From Polaribacter sejongensis (GTDB taxonomy: Bacteria; Bacteroidota; Bacteroidia; Flavobacteriales; Flavobacteriaceae), in the NCBI RefSeq assembly GCF_038024065.1, contig NZ_CP150667.1, positions 3,851,501 to 3,915,500 on the forward strand: a stretch of 64,000 nt of DNA. The letters run 5' to 3'. Position numbers and translations under genes: made by a program. This document shows, in pieces, positions 37,944 through 47,345 of this stretch (its first letter is position 1; each line of letters starts with the position of its first letter). A model generated the notes under the pieces. It had not been told where the DNA came from and searched no databases. It saw only the letters and a program-made list of their open reading frames with translations.

Positions 37944-38573
37944 ATGGAAATTATACTCAAGTATTTTAAGGACTTAACCCCAACTCAAATAGAACAGTTT
38001 TCTAAACTTCAAGAATTATACCAAGATTGGAATTTAAAAATAAACGTTGTTTCTAGAAAAGACATAGACGAATTGTATTTACGCCATGTTTTACATTCTT
38101 TAGCAATAGCAAAAGTGGTGCAATTTAAACCAGGGTCTAAAGTAATGGATGTTGGTACTGGTGGTGGTTTTCCTGGAATTCCGTTAGCAATTTTGTTTCC
38201 AGAAACACAGTTTCATTTGGTAGATTCTATCGGTAAAAAGATAAAAGTAGTAAATGAAGTTGTTGAAGGTTTAGGTTTAACAAACGTAAAAACTTCTAAC
38301 TGTAGAGTAGAAGAGATAAAAGATACTTATGATTTTATTGTAAGTAGAGCAGTAGCGCAAATGGAAACTTTTGTTGGTTGGACAAAAGGTAGAATCTCAA
38401 AAAAGCAAAATCACGATTTAAAAAACGGGATTTTATATCTAAAAGGTGGAGATTTATCTGAAGAATTGAAATTATACACATCTGCTACAATTTATGATTT
38501 ACCTGACTTTTTTGAAGAAGATTTTTATGAAACCAAAAAAGTGGTTCACTTAGGGATGAAATATAAAGCGTAG
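37944..38573 (+). CDS. rsmG: 16S rRNA (guanine-527-N7)-methyltransferase
   Basis: 209 residues, the family length. It methylates G527 of 16S rRNA; loss of the activity gives low-level streptomycin resistance in other bacteria. INVVSRKDIDELYLRHVLHS and the AdoMet site VMDVGTGGGFPGIPLAI are characteristic, followed by SRAVAQMETFVGWT. The frame stays open upstream to 37554, but that stretch is antisense to the desaturase gene and is not part of the protein. Confidence 0.96.
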   Translation: MEIILKYFKDLTPTQIEQFSKLQELYQDWNLKINVVSRKDIDELYLRHVLHSLAIAKVVQFKPGSKVMDVGTGGGFPGIPLAILFPETQFHLVDSIGKKIKVVNEVVEGLGLTNVKTSNCRVEEIKDTYDFIVSRAVAQMETFVGWTKGRISKKQNHDLKNGILYLKGGDLSEELKLYTSATIYDLPDFFEEDFYETKKVVHLGMKYKA

Positions 38574-38608
38574 CGCTTTTTATAAAAAATAAATTATTTA
38601 GATTCTTA

Positions 38609-38637
38609 AAGGTTGCTATTTTTTAGCAGCCTTTTTT
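38609..38637 (+). terminator. rsmG terminator, overlapping the 3' end of the convergent gene
   Basis: GGTTGCT / AGCAGCC stem (one G-T pair) around ATTTTTT, then a T run. The hairpin lies over the last codons of the transporter gene on the other strand, which encode ATKKAAKK. Confidence 0.85.
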
Positions 38638-39578
38638 GTTGCTACAACACTAATTATTAAAATTTGAGTTGCATGAAACAACATGAGTGGTAATAAGATA
38701 ATACCAATAGAGGCCATATTACCAAAGATTATTTTTGAAAAAACGGTACCATGAACTAAAGATTTTTTTGTTCCACAAAACTGTGCTGTAATTTGATCTT
38801 CTGTATCTAGTTGTAGTTTTTTTGATAAAAAACCAGTGAGAAAAAAAGCGAGACTAAATAAGACAATAACACCAACTAGGATTAGCATTAAGTCTACAAA
38901 AGAAACAGCACTAAATATCTTTCCTTCAAAAGATTCTGCAAAACTCTTGTAAATAATTAATAGGATAATCGATTTATCAAAAAGGGTTAATTTACTATTG
39001 TGTTTCTGAACAAAAGCACCCAAAAAATGTTGTAAAAAAAGACCTATTACAACAGGAACAATTATTTGTAAAATCAGTTTTAGGTAGATTTCTGTAAAAT
39101 CAAAATCAGATTGAATTTCATTTACAAATAACCCCATCCATAATGGAGTTATGGCAATACCAATAATGCCAGAAATACTTGCGTTAAAAATGGCTCCAGG
39201 AATATTTCCTTTAGCTAAAGAAACCATAACCACTGAAGAAGATACGGTAGATGGCAATGCGGCCAAGAAGAAGAAAGCCAACCAAATGGTTTCTTGTTCT
39301 TTATTTTGAATAAATGGATGTATCAATAAAACAAGTATTGGAAAAATTAAAAAAGTAGATAATTGTACCAAAACATGTAATTTCCAGTTTTTGAGTCCTG
39401 CTTTTAACTTACTCGGACTCAATTTTAATCCATAGAAAAAGAAAATAAGCGAAATACCAATAGAGCTAATAGTGTTGATAGGGAATTTGTTTTCTTGTGT
39501 TCCCCATTGCGGAAATAGATACGCTAGTAATATTACGATGATTATAGATACTACAAATTTATCAATCTTTATGTTCAT
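38616..39578 (-). CDS. Bile acid:sodium symporter (BASS) family transporter
   Basis: 320 residues with about ten hydrophobic segments. The pattern SIGISLIFFFYGLKLSPSKLKAGLKNWKLH at the start and the segment LAALPSTVSSSVVMVSLAKGN are typical of the YfeH/SLC10A7-like branch. CGTKKSLVHGTVFSKIIFG is a conserved late block. Such proteins carry organic anions with sodium; the substrate is unknown. The gene for a DUF1826-like protein lies 16 bases upstream, so the two probably share a transcript. Confidence 0.88.
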   Translation of the reverse strand: MNIKIDKFVVSIIIVILLAYLFPQWGTQENKFPINTISSIGISLIFFFYGLKLSPSKLKAGLKNWKLHVLVQLSTFLIFPILVLLIHPFIQNKEQETIWLAFFFLAALPSTVSSSVVMVSLAKGNIPGAIFNASISGIIGIAITPLWMGLFVNEIQSDFDFTEIYLKLILQIIVPVVIGLFLQHFLGAFVQKHNSKLTLFDKSIILLIIYKSFAESFEGKIFSAVSFVDLMLILVGVIVLFSLAFFLTGFLSKKLQLDTEDQITAQFCGTKKSLVHGTVFSKIIFGNMASIGIILLPLMLFHATQILIISVVATKKAAKK

Positions 39579-39594
39579 ATATTTTATTGTAAAA

Positions 39595-40293
39595 TTAACA
39601 AATCATCATTAAACGAGGTTCACCTGTCTTTTCCTTTGGGGCTCTATGTAAGCAAGGAAGTACTTCGCTTTCTGGATGATCTATTGCTAGTTTCCATAAA
39701 TGTCCAATACCTAAGTTAATAGGTTGCGCTTCTGGCTTCGCTTGATAATGCAGATCAAAGAAAAATTCACTTAAAAAGGATTCAAAACCTTCATCAGATT
39801 CTTCTCCGTATAATTTTTTAAGTTCTGCTCTTATTTCTGGAATTAAAATTTTTTGTGTGCCTTGTGAATTGGGTAAAATATCACTTGACGCTCCGTGATA
39901 CGTGCATAAAAAAGTATCTGCAGGTATTGGAGAACGATCTACATGAAACGAATATACATCCGTAGGGAAAAAAGGAAATGCATCATCTCTTTCGTAATGC
40001 TTGATGATATTTAACGTTGGAATTTTTCCATGCTCTTTTAATACGTTGAAGTCATTTAAAAGAATTTCTCTCGCAAGTTGACCTTGTTCACTTAACTGAA
40101 GTTCTAGAAGTTGTTTAGGAAGAATTTCTGCCATATTTCCATCTAGTGTAATTTTATTGACTATTTCAGAAAAATCACCTTTTAAAGTACGGTTCCAACA
40201 GATTGCGTTAATATCTCCTTTAAATTTTGTAGATAGTAAATCATTAAAGTTATCAACTTTATAAATTTGACTTTTATGCTGAGATAAGCTCAT
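39595..40293 (-). CDS. DUF1826-like protein
   Basis: 232 residues, no signal peptide or membrane segment. The segments INAICWNRTL, SFHVDRSPIPADTFLCTYHG and the final CLHRAPKEKTGEPRLMMIC fit my memory of the DUF1826 family, which has FHVD, a TTY-like strand and an HRSP-like end. The spacing His-x-Asp ... His resembles the metal triad of 2-oxoglutarate/iron oxygenases, so an oxygenase-like fold is possible; this is inference. It is probably cotranscribed with the BASS transporter gene. The family name should be treated as likely, not certain. Confidence 0.6.
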   Translation of the reverse strand: MSLSQHKSQIYKVDNFNDLLSTKFKGDINAICWNRTLKGDFSEIVNKITLDGNMAEILPKQLLELQLSEQGQLAREILLNDFNVLKEHGKIPTLNIIKHYERDDAFPFFPTDVYSFHVDRSPIPADTFLCTYHGASSDILPNSQGTQKILIPEIRAELKKLYGEESDEGFESFLSEFFFDLHYQAKPEAQPINLGIGHLWKLAIDHPESEVLPCLHRAPKEKTGEPRLMMIC

Positions 40294-40397
40294 TATGGTT
40301 TCCTTCTTTTGTGTATATCTATAAAATAACGAAAAGTTATAGATGCAAAGTTCTATTTTTTTAGGATAGGATTAAGCCAAAATAAATAAAAATTTAT

Positions 40398-42332
40398 TTA
40401 TTTCTCAAACAAAACCATCATAGAAATAGCAGGAACATTTACTTGGTTTGTTACTTCTTGTTTTCCTTCAAAATCAAAAGTATCTTTTAGTACGGCAATT
40501 TTATAAGTTTGGTCTAATTGATAACTGATCGTTGTATTTTCTCTATTAAAAATAACCAATATTTTTGACCAAGAATCTTTATTGGCATTATTTTTAAGTT
40601 GATAAGAAACCAAACCATGGTCTATTTTCTTAAACTCTAAATTTTCCTGTACCTTTTTAGCAGTAGCCATTCTAAATGCAGGATGTTTCTTCCTTAATTG
40701 AATCAGGTTTTTATAATAGGCTAGAACATCTGCATTTTTTACTTTTAAAGCCCAATCTATTTCATTTATTTTATCAGGAGATTTATACGAATTATGATCT
40801 CCTTTTTTGGTACTCATTATTTCTGAACCTTCATGTAAAAAAGGAGTTCCTTGAGAAGTCATTACAATGGCAGTTGCCAACTTATGCATCGCTTTAATTT
40901 GTTTGTAATTGGCATCGGGTCTAGATATTTTTAATTTATCGTATAAGGTGTAATTGTCGTGGCAAGAAACATAATTAATAGCTTGCCAAGGTTGCTGTGC
41001 CCATGGAAAATCTGTATGATTTATGTACATGTAATTTACTTGAGGATGTTCTATAACTCCTACAATTCCACATTTTAGAGATTCCTCTTTAAATTTTGCG
41101 CCACTAACAAACCCAGTACTTCTATCATCAAACGTGCTTCCTTTTATAGCGTCTCTAATTTCATCAGAAAAAGCTGCTATTTTTGGCATTTGGGGAATGT
41201 GTTTTTTTAACGCTCTTTTTTCTTCCGGTAACGGAGAATCTCCACCTGTCCAACCTTCACCATAAATAAGTGCACTTGGATTTATTTTTGTGACTTCATC
41301 TGCAATTAAATTCATGGTTTCTACATCATGAATTCCCATTAAATCGAAACGAAAACCATCTAAATGATATTCCTCTGTCCAATACTTAACAGATTCAAGT
41401 ATGAATTTTCTGGTCATTGTTCGTTCAGAAGATGTTTCATTTCCGCAACCAGAAGCATTAGAATAGCTTCCGTCTTCATTAAAACGATAATAATATTTTG
41501 GGTTTTCTAAGTTAAAATTAGAGTTTTCTATAACTCCAGTATGGTTGTAAACAACATCTAAAATAACTCCAATTCCGGCATTGTGAAATGCTTGTACCAT
41601 TTTTTTAAATTCGGGAATTCTTACTTCTGCTTTAAACGGATTTGTAGAAAAAGAACCTTCTGGTACATTGTAGTTTTGAGGGTCGTAACCCCAATTAAAT
41701 TGTGGGATTTCTAAATGATTTTCATCAATAGAATATTGATCGAAAGTGGGTAATATATGAACGTGTGTAATTCCTAACCTTTTAATGTGATCGATAGCTG
41801 TTGGTACATCAAGATTGCTTTTTACGCCTTCTTCTATCAAACCTAAATATTTACCAGGATAAGAAGAATTGGCTTCAGTTTGAATGGTAATATTTCTAAT
41901 ATGCAATTCATAAATAATCGCAGCATTTGGCGAATCTAATTGTACATATGTATCCTTTTTCCAATTTTTAGGATTTGTTTTATTAAAGTTTAAAACCATG
42001 GCTCTTTGTCCATTTACACCTACTGCTTTTGCATAAATACCTGGGGTTTCTGCTAGCCAATTATTGTCAATACAAATTTGATAGGTGTAATAAGTTCCGT
42101 TTAAATCTCCTTTAACCATTTTTTGCCAAAGTCCATTTTCTTTAGCTTCTAAGTCTAATACTGTAAAGGCTTCAGAATTATTTCCGGTTTTGTACAAATT
42201 TAGTTTTACGGCAGTTGCAGTTGGAGACCAAATTTTAAAAGTAGTTTTTTCTTTAGAATAGTCTAACCAAAGACTTTTATCTGTTGTAGGGTATTCTTCA
42301 AATGAAGAAAATTTATGAGCATCTTGTTTCAT
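40398..42332 (-). CDS. pulA: Type I pullulanase
   Basis: 644 residues, without a signal peptide, so it works inside the cell on glycogen or imported maltodextrins, cutting alpha-1,6 branches. An N-terminal CBM48-type domain (FKIWSPTATAVKLNLY) precedes a GH13 barrel. NWGYDPQNYNVPEGSF is the pullulanase signature; the catalytic Asp is in GFRFDLMGIHD, the acid Glu in IYGEGWTGGD, and the third acidic residue in VNYVSCHDNYTLYDK. The C-terminal beta domain covers about the last 80 residues. Confidence 0.94.
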   Translation of the reverse strand: MKQDAHKFSSFEEYPTTDKSLWLDYSKEKTTFKIWSPTATAVKLNLYKTGNNSEAFTVLDLEAKENGLWQKMVKGDLNGTYYTYQICIDNNWLAETPGIYAKAVGVNGQRAMVLNFNKTNPKNWKKDTYVQLDSPNAAIIYELHIRNITIQTEANSSYPGKYLGLIEEGVKSNLDVPTAIDHIKRLGITHVHILPTFDQYSIDENHLEIPQFNWGYDPQNYNVPEGSFSTNPFKAEVRIPEFKKMVQAFHNAGIGVILDVVYNHTGVIENSNFNLENPKYYYRFNEDGSYSNASGCGNETSSERTMTRKFILESVKYWTEEYHLDGFRFDLMGIHDVETMNLIADEVTKINPSALIYGEGWTGGDSPLPEEKRALKKHIPQMPKIAAFSDEIRDAIKGSTFDDRSTGFVSGAKFKEESLKCGIVGVIEHPQVNYMYINHTDFPWAQQPWQAINYVSCHDNYTLYDKLKISRPDANYKQIKAMHKLATAIVMTSQGTPFLHEGSEIMSTKKGDHNSYKSPDKINEIDWALKVKNADVLAYYKNLIQLRKKHPAFRMATAKKVQENLEFKKIDHGLVSYQLKNNANKDSWSKILVIFNRENTTISYQLDQTYKIAVLKDTFDFEGKQEVTNQVNVPAISMMVLFEK

Positions 42333-42422
42333 TTCATGTCAATTGAAAGTACAAGAAAGTTCCTCATTTTTATTGAACTATGCAACGAAATTATTGAAAA
42401 TATTTAGTCGTAAACAAATGCA

Positions 42423-43334
42423 TTATTCAGGTAAATCAAAAGGATGTTGAAAACCTTTTTTTATTAAGTCTACACTATATAAGTTTTTTGTAGCCGTAAC
42501 AAATAATGTTTTCTTATCAGATTTACCAAAAGTGCAATTTGTGGTTTGTTCTGGAAATAAAATAGCACCAGTTTTCGTTCCGTTTTTATCAAAAATCTGA
42601 ATTGTAAGTTTAGATGCTACGTATAAGTTGCCTTCTGTGTCTAATGCCATTCCGTCTGCTTGAGATTTTACTTCACCATCATTTGCGTTTGTGATTGTAG
42701 CAAAAACTATTTTGTTGCTAATTGTACCGTCTTTGGGGTTGATGTCAAACTTATAAATATCATGCGTATCAGAATCGTTTACAAAAAGATGTTTTCCATC
42801 AATAGAAATTAAAACGCCATTTGGGAATGTGAATCCTGATTCGGTGGCAACTGTTAGTTTTCCTGCTGGAGTGATATAATAAACGCTTCTGGCAGATTGA
42901 AAAGGAGGATTCCTTCTTGTTGGATCGGTAAAGTAAATTCCGCCTTTTTTATCGATACAAATGTCGTTTGGGTTGTCAAAACGTTTTCCATTGTATTCGG
43001 AATGCAAGGTTTCAATCAGTGTTCCATCTATCTTTCTTCTGGCAATATTTCCAGCTCTAAACCCACAGACGATTAAATTAGAATCGTTATCAAACATTAA
43101 TCCATTACAACCATCGGTATTATTATCAAAAGCTAATGAAAAGGTATTATTGGTTACAGAGTATTTGTATATTTTTTTATCAGGAATATCCGAAAAATAA
43201 ATAAATTCAGCGCCATCCCAAGCTGGACCTTCAATAAAACGAAATTGATCTGTACTTAATTTTACAGGTGTTTGTGCTTTAACCTGATAAGAAAAAGTAA
43301 TAATAATGACAAGAGATAAAAATTTAGTTTTCAT
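42423..43334 (-). CDS. Secreted SMP-30/gluconolactonase family protein
   Basis: 303 residues with a signal peptide (MKTKFLSLVIIITFSYQVKA). The six-bladed propeller pattern includes FRFIEGPAWDGAEFIYFSDI with the metal-binding Glu, RFDNPNDICIDKKGGIYFTDPT, SGFTFPNGVLIS with a metal-site Asn, and NDGEVKSQADGMALDTEGNLY with a metal-site Asp. Members hydrolyse sugar lactones. The export signal points to the periplasm. It stands alone between the pullulanase and glutaminase genes. Confidence 0.9.
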   Translation of the reverse strand: MKTKFLSLVIIITFSYQVKAQTPVKLSTDQFRFIEGPAWDGAEFIYFSDIPDKKIYKYSVTNNTFSLAFDNNTDGCNGLMFDNDSNLIVCGFRAGNIARRKIDGTLIETLHSEYNGKRFDNPNDICIDKKGGIYFTDPTRRNPPFQSARSVYYITPAGKLTVATESGFTFPNGVLISIDGKHLFVNDSDTHDIYKFDINPKDGTISNKIVFATITNANDGEVKSQADGMALDTEGNLYVASKLTIQIFDKNGTKTGAILFPEQTTNCTFGKSDKKTLFVTATKNLYSVDLIKKGFQHPFDLPE

Positions 43335-43445
43335 AATTCATATTTTTAATTACGAATATAGAAAGTATGTAGAGGGTTAAAAGGACTTTTATTACCCTTT
43401 AGATAGCTGTTTTTATCTGATACGAATAGTTTTATTAGAATTTCT

Positions 43446-44363
43446 CTAAAAAATTGAAGAAGCTGTTTTTGATGTAAACTTCTCTAAAAATAACATCCCT
43501 TTATAAGAATTTCCTTTTTTATTTAATTTCGGACTCCAAACGACAATACAGTATTTATCAGGATGAATAGCAACAATGCCACCACCAACACCACTTTTAC
43601 CAGGTAAACCTACACGAAAAGCGAACTCACCAGATTCATCATAAAAACCACACGTAAGCATAATGGCATTAATCCTTTTTGTTTGACTTTCAGTAATTAC
43701 TTTTTCTCCTTTTTTAGTAGTAAAATTATCAATCGTTAAAAATAAAAATATTTGAGAAAGCTCTTTACAAGTCATTTCTAAAGAGCAAGTATGAAAGTAG
43801 AGATCTAAAACTTCTTCAACATTATTTTTAATGTTACCAAAAGACTTTATAAAATTACAAAGAGCTACATTTCTAAAGCCAGAAACTCTTTCAGATTCCG
43901 CTACTTTTTCATCATAATTTAAGGTAGGATTGTTAGAAATTTCTCTACAAAAATCTAAAAAATCTGCTTTTGGGTTTTTAAGATGACTTACCAATACATC
44001 ACAAATTACAATAGCCCCTGCATTTATAAAAGGGTTTCTTGGTTTCCCTAAATCAGCTTCTAATTGTAATAAAGAATTAAAAGGGTTTCCAGATGGTTCT
44101 ACATCAACTCTGTCCCATAATTCAGCACCTTCAAACTTATAAGCTAAACTTAGAGTTAACACTTTAGAAATACTTTGAATAGAAAATTTTGTTTCAAAAT
44201 CTCCAATTCCAAAATTTTCATTTTTGATGTTCGTAATACTTATACCAAAACTATTAGCATCTACAAAAGCCAATTCCGGAATATAACTAGCTACTTTACC
44301 AATATCATCAATATTTTTAACGTCGTTATAAACGCATTCAATTACTTCCTTATATTTTTCCAT
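43446..44363 (-). CDS. glsA: Glutaminase
   Basis: 305 residues, the family length. Turns glutamine into glutamate and ammonia in the cytoplasm. Serine beta-lactamase-like fold with SxxK in FSIQSISKVLTLSLAY (about residue 62), VEPSGNPFNSLLQLE, RNPFINAGAIV and the late GLPGKSGVGGGIVAI segment. All are typical. The last segment, KFTSKTASSIF, is short. Confidence 0.96.
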   Translation of the reverse strand: MEKYKEVIECVYNDVKNIDDIGKVASYIPELAFVDANSFGISITNIKNENFGIGDFETKFSIQSISKVLTLSLAYKFEGAELWDRVDVEPSGNPFNSLLQLEADLGKPRNPFINAGAIVICDVLVSHLKNPKADFLDFCREISNNPTLNYDEKVAESERVSGFRNVALCNFIKSFGNIKNNVEEVLDLYFHTCSLEMTCKELSQIFLFLTIDNFTTKKGEKVITESQTKRINAIMLTCGFYDESGEFAFRVGLPGKSGVGGGIVAIHPDKYCIVVWSPKLNKKGNSYKGMLFLEKFTSKTASSIF

Positions 44364-44433
44364 TGATAATCTATAAAATTAGAGATTGCAAACCTATTAG
44401 AATATTTCTTAAGAAGCAACAAATTAGAAATCA

Positions 44434-44467
44434 AAAAAAAGGAACTACATTGCTGTAATTCCTTTTG
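44434..44467 (-). terminator. lysS terminator
   Basis: Minus-strand stem GGAATTACA / TGTAGTTCC with loop GCAA, then a run of T. It lies about 65 bases after the lysS stop, past the repeat at 44473. Confidence 0.85.
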
Positions 44468-44472
44468 TTATT

Positions 44473-44516
44473 TATGAGATTCCTCAATCGCCTAAAAAGG
44501 CTCATTTCGGAATGAT
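44473..44516. repeat. Intergenic palindromic repeat, copy C (half element)
   Basis: TGAGATTCCTCAATCGCCTAAAAAGGCTCATTTCGGAATGA-type right half, very close to the right half of the copy at 47883. It lies within the 3' untranslated part of lysS. Confidence 0.65.
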
Positions 44517-44532
44517 AGTTGTTATATGGTAG

Positions 44533-46227
44533 TTAAACAATCTCTACAAACAAACCTTCGTCTGTTTTAGAAACCTTGGCAACTTTATGTTTTGTTAAAC
44601 CTTTAATGGTTTTATCCCATTTTTTATTAGACAAACCAGATTTTACTTTTAAATCATTTAAGTCTATTTTTTCTGCTTTGGTAATAATTGCTAAAAGTCC
44701 TTTTTCATCATCATTTAATTCAACTGAAGCAGCCTTTTTCTCTGGTCTCATTTGAGGGAAGAAAAGTACTTCTTGTATCGATTGATTGTTAGTTAAAAAC
44801 ATGATTAAACGGTCCATTCCAATTCCCATTCCTGACGTTGGAGGCATTCCGTATTCTAATGCACGTAAGAAATCTTCATCAATAAACTCAGTAGCTTCAT
44901 CATCACCTTTTTGAGCCAATTTAAGTTGATGCTCAAAACGCTCACGTTGGTCAATTGGGTCATTTAATTCAGAATAAGCATTTGCAACTTCCTTTCCACA
45001 AACCATTAACTCAAAACGCTCTGTTAATTCTGGGTTGTCTCTGTGTTCTTTACAAAGAGGAGACATTTCTTTCGGATAATCGGTAATAAAAGTTGGCTGA
45101 ATGTAGTTTGCTTCACATTTTTCACCAAAAATTTCATCAATTAATTTTCCTTTCCCCATAGTTTCATCCACAGGAATATTCATTCCTTTAGCAGCGGTTC
45201 TAATTTCATCTTCTGTTTTTCCAGTAATGTCAAAACCAGTAAAATGTTTAATAGAATCTGCCATTGTTACTCTGGCATAAGGAGCTTTAAAGTTAATTTG
45301 GTGTTCACCAAAAGTAGCTTCAGATGTTCCGTTTACAGCTATTGCACAATGCTCTAAAAGTTTTTCAGAAAAATCCATCATCCAATTGTAATCTTTGTAA
45401 GAAACATAGATTTCCATGGCTGTAAATTCTGGGTTATGCGTTCTGTCCATTCCTTCATTTCTAAAGTTTTTAGAGAATTCATAAACTCCATCAAAACCAC
45501 CAACAATTAATCTTTTTAAGTACAATTCATTAGCAATTCTCATATATAACGGAATGTCTAAAGAATTGTGATGCGTCATAAAAGGCCTTGCTGCTGCTCC
45601 TCCAGGAATTGGTTGTAAAACCGGAGTTTCAACTTCAAAATACCCAGCATCGTTAAAGAACGAACGCATTGCATTAAACAACTTTGTTCTTTTAATAAAC
45701 ACTTCTTTTACATGCGGATTTACAACTAAATCTGCATAACGTTGTCTGTATCTTAATTCTGGATCTGTAAAAGCATCATAAACTTTACCATCTTTTTCTT
45801 TAGGTAATGGCAATGGTTTTAAAGATTTGCTTAACAACGTAAAGTTCTTAACACGCACTGTTTTTTCTCCCACTTTAGTGGTAAACAATTCTCCTTCAAT
45901 TCCTACAAAATCACCTAAATCTAGTAATTTTTTAAAAACATCATTGTATAAGGTTTTATCCTCTCCAGCACAAATTTCATCTCTGTTAAAATACACTTGT
46001 ATTCTACCTTCTCCGTCTTGCAACTGCGCAAAAGAAGCTTTTCCTTGTATGTTGATAGACATTAATCTACCCGCAATTACCACCTGTTTCTCTGCAACAA
46101 AATCCTTTTTTATTTCCTTTGAATTTGTATCTACAGGATATAAATCTGCCGGATAAGGATTGATGCCTAAAGCGCGTAATTTTACAAGCTTTTCTCTACG
46201 TACAACTTCTTGTTCTGATAATTGCAT
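44533..46227 (-). CDS. lysS: Lysyl-tRNA synthetase, class II, with C-terminal extension
   Basis: 564 residues. Charges tRNA-Lys. The OB-fold anticodon-binding domain covers about residues 50-150 (VVIAGRLMSINIQGKASFAQLQD). The catalytic core has motif 2 (FRNEGMDRTHNPEFTAMEIY) and motif 3 (GMGIGMDRLIMFL). After the normal end near residue 500, a 60-residue extension follows (NDDEKGLLAIITKAEKIDLN...KKWDKTIKGLTKHKVAKV) that looks like a small winged-helix or KH-type basic unit; it is found in flavobacterial enzymes as far as I recall. Confidence 0.95.
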   Translation of the reverse strand: MQLSEQEVVRREKLVKLRALGINPYPADLYPVDTNSKEIKKDFVAEKQVVIAGRLMSINIQGKASFAQLQDGEGRIQVYFNRDEICAGEDKTLYNDVFKKLLDLGDFVGIEGELFTTKVGEKTVRVKNFTLLSKSLKPLPLPKEKDGKVYDAFTDPELRYRQRYADLVVNPHVKEVFIKRTKLFNAMRSFFNDAGYFEVETPVLQPIPGGAAARPFMTHHNSLDIPLYMRIANELYLKRLIVGGFDGVYEFSKNFRNEGMDRTHNPEFTAMEIYVSYKDYNWMMDFSEKLLEHCAIAVNGTSEATFGEHQINFKAPYARVTMADSIKHFTGFDITGKTEDEIRTAAKGMNIPVDETMGKGKLIDEIFGEKCEANYIQPTFITDYPKEMSPLCKEHRDNPELTERFELMVCGKEVANAYSELNDPIDQRERFEHQLKLAQKGDDEATEFIDEDFLRALEYGMPPTSGMGIGMDRLIMFLTNNQSIQEVLFFPQMRPEKKAASVELNDDEKGLLAIITKAEKIDLNDLKVKSGLSNKKWDKTIKGLTKHKVAKVSKTDEGLFVEIV

Positions 46228-46262
46228 TTGCTGTTTAGTTTTCTAATGTTTATTTAAGAGCA

Positions 46263-46293
46263 CAAAGATACAATCAAAAGCATTAATAGACAA
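46263..46293 (-). promoter_or_regulatory. lysS promoter
   Basis: On the minus strand, TTG (46293-46291), 20 bases, then TATCTTTG (46270-46263). This fits the flavobacterial consensus TTG-N19-TAnnTTTG within one base. Start of lysS is about 36 bases downstream. Confidence 0.7.
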
Positions 46294-46323
46294 TTGAGAA
46301 ATAAATAAAAAACAACTTCTTTA

Positions 46324-46354
46324 TTTGAGAATATTAAAAAACATCGTATATTTG
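46324..46354 (+). promoter_or_regulatory. Strong consensus promoter of the small RNA gene
   Basis: TTTG (46324-46327), exactly 19 bases, then TATATTTG (46347-46354). It points away from lysS and toward a region without a protein gene. Confidence 0.8.
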
Positions 46355-46359
46355 TCGGC

Positions 46360-46466
46360 TGCTTTTTGTTAGGGCAGCATTAGTTGTGTTGTTTTGGCGC
46401 TTTAGTAAAAGCGTCGTGGTTTTGTTAACCAATGGAAAGCTTCCCTGAAACGGGACGCTTTTTTTA
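46360..46466 (+). ncRNA. Structured small RNA, about 105 nt
   Basis: Between a perfect consensus promoter and a terminator there is no reading frame, but four stem-loops can be drawn. They are GCTGC...GCAGC (near 46359-46378), GGCGCTTT-AGTA-AAAGCGTC (46396-46415), TGGTT...AACCA, and a terminator AAAGC-T-TCCC-TGAAAC-GGGA-C-GCTTT with a T run (46436-46466). The AAAGCGTC arm can also pair with GACGCTTT of the terminator, so two folds compete. The identity is unknown: it lacks the GGAAG-type loop of signal recognition particle RNA. A Flavo-1 type RNA or a trans-acting regulator is possible. The rest of the gap, 46467-46730, shows nothing recognisable. Confidence 0.6.
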
Positions 46467-46730
46467 TGCTTTTTAATCACTTCGAAGTACTTTCATTTAT
46501 GTGATATTCTCACTTCAATTTTACATTTTATTTTTTTGTAGCTATTTCCAGCTTTCCGTTATATCTTTTTTCTTCTGTTCTCGATACAAATTTTTCATTC
46601 TTCAAAATTCACTCGAACTGACAGAAAAAAGGATGCCACTTTAATCTGGGCTAAACTTGTTTGTAGGCTTATAGCTTTAGGTTAATTTTATTCTGAACCT
46701 ATGTTTTCTATGTTCCTATGTGTTCAATTT

Positions 46731-47231
46731 TTAAAAGAAATTTCCTTTAAACTCCCAAAACTGAATCACAAACAACACAAAATAAATAACTGAAATAGAA
46801 AACTTAATAGTTGTAGAAGCTAAAAAGCCAAAAAAAGCACCAAAAGAAGCCTTAATTGCTCTGTTTGTGTCTTTACTATCATAAAGTAATTCTCCGATTA
46901 GCGCACCTAAGAAAGTACCAATCAACATACCAAACGGAATAGGAGAGAGTAGGCCAACAATTAATCCGATTGTGGTTCCATAAACGCCATATTTAGTGCC
47001 GCCAAAACGTTTTGTTCCCATAGCAGGAATAAAATAATCGAGAATCCAAATTAGAATTGCTAATCCTAAAGTAATCCCTAAAAAAGTCCAATCCATCGGA
47101 ATAATCGTAATAAAATGTAATAAAAGTAAACCCACCCAACTTGTTAAAGGGCCAGGTAAAACTGGTAAAAATGAGCCAATAATACCTAAGCACACAAAAA
47201 GAAATCCTAAGAGTAATAAAAAAATATCCAT
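46731..47231 (-). CDS. DUF456 family membrane protein
   Basis: 166 residues with about four to five hydrophobic segments. The pattern FLPVLPGPLTSWVGLLLLH, the DYFIPAMGTKRFGGTKYGVYG segment and the glycine-rich pair GTTIGLIVGLLSPIPFGMLIGTFLGALIGELL are typical of DUF456. The glycine zippers could pack membrane helices. The function of the family is unknown to me. The gene is divergent from blaI, with about 167 bases between the starts. Confidence 0.88.
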   Translation of the reverse strand: MDIFLLLLGFLFVCLGIIGSFLPVLPGPLTSWVGLLLLHFITIIPMDWTFLGITLGLAILIWILDYFIPAMGTKRFGGTKYGVYGTTIGLIVGLLSPIPFGMLIGTFLGALIGELLYDSKDTNRAIKASFGAFFGFLASTTIKFSISVIYFVLFVIQFWEFKGNFF

Positions 47232-47345
47232 ATTTTATTTTAATAATTATACTGCTTTAAAGTCAATAATAACAGCATTTTTCTAATAATAAGACGATTA
47301 CAAATTAGGTTTGTTACAATAATCATTAACTATAAAGTTAGTTAA

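Noticed and set aside
46360..46466. Signal recognition particle RNA
   Set aside because: Size is near, but the conserved GGAAG loop and the AGCAG opposite strand could not be found.
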